A stretch of 45,088 bases of DNA from Candidatus Rokuibacteriota bacterium. Lineage in GTDB: Bacteria > Methylomirabilota > Methylomirabilia > Rokubacteriales > CSP1-6. The stretch is taken from the NCBI GenBank assembly GCA_003220535.1, contig QHSU01000095.1, positions 1 through 45,088 on the forward strand, read 5' to 3'. The translations under genes and the position numbers were made by a program. Shown here one piece after another: positions 43,252 through 45,088 of the stretch. The notes under the pieces were generated by a model. The model did not search any database and was not told where the DNA came from. It worked only from the letters and a program-made list of their open reading frames with translations. The first letter of the stretch is position 1, and each line of letters opens with the position of its first letter.

Positions 43252-44751
43252 TCACATTCCGGACGCGGCACGCGAGATGTTGCGCAGCAGGTCCACCGCC
43301 GTCGGCGACTCCGTCAGCAGCTGACGGACGTGCGCCTCGGTGCCGCGCAGAGGCTCCAGCATGAAGATCTTCTTGAGCGGCCCTTCCTTGAGGTCGAAGA
43401 TGACGGAATCCCAGCTCGCGGAGACGATCTCCTCCGCGTAGCGCTGGAGGCACATGCCGCGGAAGTACGCGCGCGTGTCCTTCGGCGGGTCGTAGATGGC
43501 CTTCGCGATCTCGTCGTCCGTCACCATCCGCTCGACCGCGTCGGATTCCTCGAGCTTGTAGTAGAGGCCCTTGCCCGGGCGGATGTCGTGGTATTGCAGG
43601 TCGATCATCTGGACGCGCGAGTCGTTCCAGGCCAGCTCGTGCTTCGCCATATACTTCCCGATGAGGTCGCACTTGATCACCCAGTCGAGCTCTCGGCCGA
43701 GCTGCATCGGGTCTTCGGCCAGGCGGTCGAGGGTCGTTTCCCACCGCGCGAGCACGTCGCGAACCCAGGGCTCGGCCTCCCGGTCGCGGTAGTACTTGTG
43801 CGCCATCGCGAGGAACTCACGCTGCACGTCCACGGCGGTGATGGTCCGCCCGTCCTTGAGCCGGATCGGCTCCCGGCAGGTGAGGTCGCGCGACACCACG
43901 CGGAAGGCGGCCACCGGGCCGTCCACCGAGAGGTCGCGCTCGATGAAGTCGTCCTCTACCATGCTGAGCACGATCGCCATCGTGCCGACCTTGAGGTAGT
44001 TCGAGACCTCGCTCATGTTCGCGTCGCCGACGATGACGTGGAGTCGGCGGTACTTCTCCGGGTCGGCGTGGGGCTCGTCGCGCGTATTGATGATCGGCCG
44101 AGAGTGCATCGTCTCGAGGCCCACTTCCGTCTCGAGGAAGTCGGCGCGCTGCGAGATCTGGTAGTCGCACGGGTCGGCGTTGTTCTCCGCGCCCACCTTG
44201 CCGGCGCCCGTGAAGATCTGGCGGGTCACGAAGAACGGCATCATGTGTTGCACGATGCGCGCGAACGGCACCCGCCGGTCCATCAGGTAGTTCTCGTGGG
44301 TGCCGTACGAGTTGCCTTTGTTGTCGGTGTTGTTCTTGTAGATGAGGATCCGTTGCTCCGGCGGAGAGACCGCTTCGGCTCTTTGCCGCGAAAGGTTGAG
44401 GATTCTCTCGCCCGCTCGGTCCCAAATCACCAGGTCTCGAGGATTCGTCGTCTCGGGGCTCGAGTACTCCGGATGGGCGTGGTCGACGTAGAAGCGCGCG
44501 CCGTTGGACAGGATCAGGTTGATCAGGCGCGACTCTTCCTTCGAGGTGCCTTCCTTCTCCTCCATGTACTCGAAGCCGCGGGCATCCCGAAGCGGACTCT
44601 CGGCCTCGTAGTCCCAGCGCACCCGCGACGACCGGAACGTCTCGTACGAGTTGATCAACAGCAGCGAGGAGAGAATCGGGTTGAAATCCGGCTGGTTCTT
44701 GACCGTGATCCCGTACTCGGTCTCGATGCCCATGACTTTCGGGATCGCCAT
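43252..44751 (-). CDS. dop: Depupylase/Pup deamidase Dop
   Basis: 499 residues, the same length as mycobacterial Dop. N-terminal KVMGIETEYGITVKNQ. The Dop-specific loop is present at about 50-75 (RGFEYMEEKEGTSKEESRL). The catalytic Asp is in YVDHAHPEYSSPE. YKNNTDNKGNSYGTHENYLM, INTRDEPHADPEKYRRLHVIVGDANMSE and WVIKCDLI complete the family. It removes Pup from substrates and deamidates Pup ending in Gln. The ribosome site is AGAGGA. Its 5' leader carries remarkable G7/C7 hairpins (44772-44827). It is transcribed with mpa upstream and prcB downstream. Confidence 0.95.
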   Translation of the reverse strand: MAIPKVMGIETEYGITVKNQPDFNPILSSLLLINSYETFRSSRVRWDYEAESPLRDARGFEYMEEKEGTSKEESRLINLILSNGARFYVDHAHPEYSSPETTNPRDLVIWDRAGERILNLSRQRAEAVSPPEQRILIYKNNTDNKGNSYGTHENYLMDRRVPFARIVQHMMPFFVTRQIFTGAGKVGAENNADPCDYQISQRADFLETEVGLETMHSRPIINTRDEPHADPEKYRRLHVIVGDANMSEVSNYLKVGTMAIVLSMVEDDFIERDLSVDGPVAAFRVVSRDLTCREPIRLKDGRTITAVDVQREFLAMAHKYYRDREAEPWVRDVLARWETTLDRLAEDPMQLGRELDWVIKCDLIGKYMAKHELAWNDSRVQMIDLQYHDIRPGKGLYYKLEESDAVERMVTDDEIAKAIYDPPKDTRAYFRGMCLQRYAEEIVSASWDSVIFDLKEGPLKKIFMLEPLRGTEAHVRQLLTESPTAVDLLRNISRAASGM

Positions 44752-44771
44752 GCAGTTCCTCTGGAAAGATC

Positions 44772-44827
44772 GCCCCCCAGTTCACGCGTCCGGGGGGGAA
44801 ATGGGGGGGCGTTCGACGCCCCCCCAT
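44772..44827 (-). promoter_or_regulatory. Tandem G-run/C-run hairpins between mpa and dop
   Basis: On minus, a perfect 12-bp stem (ATG7CGT/ACGC7AT, loop of 3 nt, 44801-44827) is followed after 3 nt by C7, then a 13-nt spacer and G6 ending 21 nt before the dop start. The four runs (G7, C7, C7, G6) can pair as two hairpins or in an alternative register. No U-run follows, so simple termination is unlikely. It may separate mpa from dop expression or set mRNA stability. Confidence 0.5.
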
Positions 44828-44868
44828 TGCTTAACGGTCGGCAGGCGCGCTCGGCGCCTCCCGCGGCG

Positions 44869-45088
44869 TTACAGATACTGACCCGTGTTGACGACCCTCT
44901 CTACGCTCCGAAGCTTCTCTTTCGTCTCGCCCATGAGGGGCTTGACGTACACGATCCGCTCGCCCTTCTTGCCGGCGATCTTGGCCCAGTCGTCGGGGTT
45001 GGTGGTGTTGGGCAGGTCTTCGTTCTCCTTGAACTCCTCGCGGACGGCGGTGAGGAGGTCGTCGACCATGATGCCCTTCTGGCCGCCG
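44869..45088 (-). CDS. mpa: Proteasome-activating ATPase Mpa/ARC, C-terminal end (rest outside window)
   Basis: Only the last 72 or so residues are present, open at the right edge. The sequence MVDDLLTAVREEFKENEDLP matches the C-terminal helical part of the Mpa/ARC AAA ring, and the very end is GQYL. This hydrophobic-Tyr-x tail is the docking motif that inserts into pockets of the PrcA ring and opens the gate. An apparent start at 45069 is internal and not the real start. It sits upstream of dop on the same strand, as expected for the proteasome gene order. Confidence 0.9.
   Translation of the reverse strand, partial: GGQKGIMVDDLLTAVREEFKENEDLPNTTNPDDWAKIAGKKGERIVYVKPLMGETKEKLRSVERVVNTGQYL

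Noticed and set aside
43817..44827. A minus-strand frame starting in the G-run hairpin as a possible UBact/Pup-like peptide
   Set aside because: It begins MGGRRTPPHFPPGR and continues through dop out of frame. It has no C-terminal GE/GQ tail and no Shine-Dalgarno.
44869..45069. A 66-residue ORF considered as the Pup gene
   Set aside because: It ends in GQYL and is open past its apparent start. It matches the end of the Mpa/ARC ATPase rather than Pup, which ends in GGE/GGQ.

Overview
This is a high-GC bacterial window that looks like a metagenome-type contig. Three things narrow the host. It has a Pup-type 20S proteasome locus (mpa/ARC, dop, prcB, prcA, pafA). It encodes KdsB (CMP-Kdo synthesis) and several lipoproteins, so it is a diderm and not an actinobacterium. 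It is rich in UgpC/MalK-type sugar ABC systems. My best guess is Candidatus Rokubacteria or a relative in Methylomirabilota (NC10). This is inference from gene content only.

Layout. (1) 1-6.9 kb is a worn, plastic region. It holds the C-terminal part of a RecD-like helicase, a 5'-truncated and frameshifted GAF-histidine kinase, an AT-richer orphan gene for a tail-anchored protein, small cysteine-rich ORFs, a decayed integrase/transposase, and a sigma-54 activator that has lost its N-terminal region. (2) 6.9-14.2 kb is housekeeping: a lipoprotein, an alpha/beta hydrolase, a PmtA-like methyltransferase, MgtE, archaeal-type phosphoglycerate mutase, an FAH-family hydrolase, two small envelope proteins and a cytochrome c. 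(3) 14.2-25.4 kb holds ABC import. A plus-strand substrate-binding protein (SBP) and permease pair have no ATPase. A minus-strand SBP, permease pair, ATPase and second permease pair follow, with a cupin gene and a beta-propeller gene between them. One ATPase may energise three permease pairs. (4) 25.4-34.2 kb holds an MFS carrier, an MscS channel, a radical SAM protein with a helix-hairpin-helix, two TPR proteins, an LLM oxidoreductase with kdsB, and an EamA transporter with a very His-rich tail. (5) 34.3-39.2 kb is a histidine-utilisation operon: hutU, a remnant SBP, a TRZ/ATZ-type amidohydrolase, then hutH. (6) 39.3-45.1 kb, minus strand, holds two bactofilins and the proteasome operon mpa-dop-prcB-prcA-pafA.

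How the parts work together. The proteasome operon supplies the ATPase ring (ending in the GQYL docking tail), the depupylase, both 20S subunits and the Pup ligase. The Pup gene is not in its usual place between dop and prcB, because those two genes directly abut. The hut genes carry histidine to urocanate and then imidazolonepropionate. A recognisable imidazolonepropionase is absent here, and the co-transcribed amidohydrolase is a candidate for a later step. No rRNA, intact tRNA, CRISPR array or intact mobile element was found.
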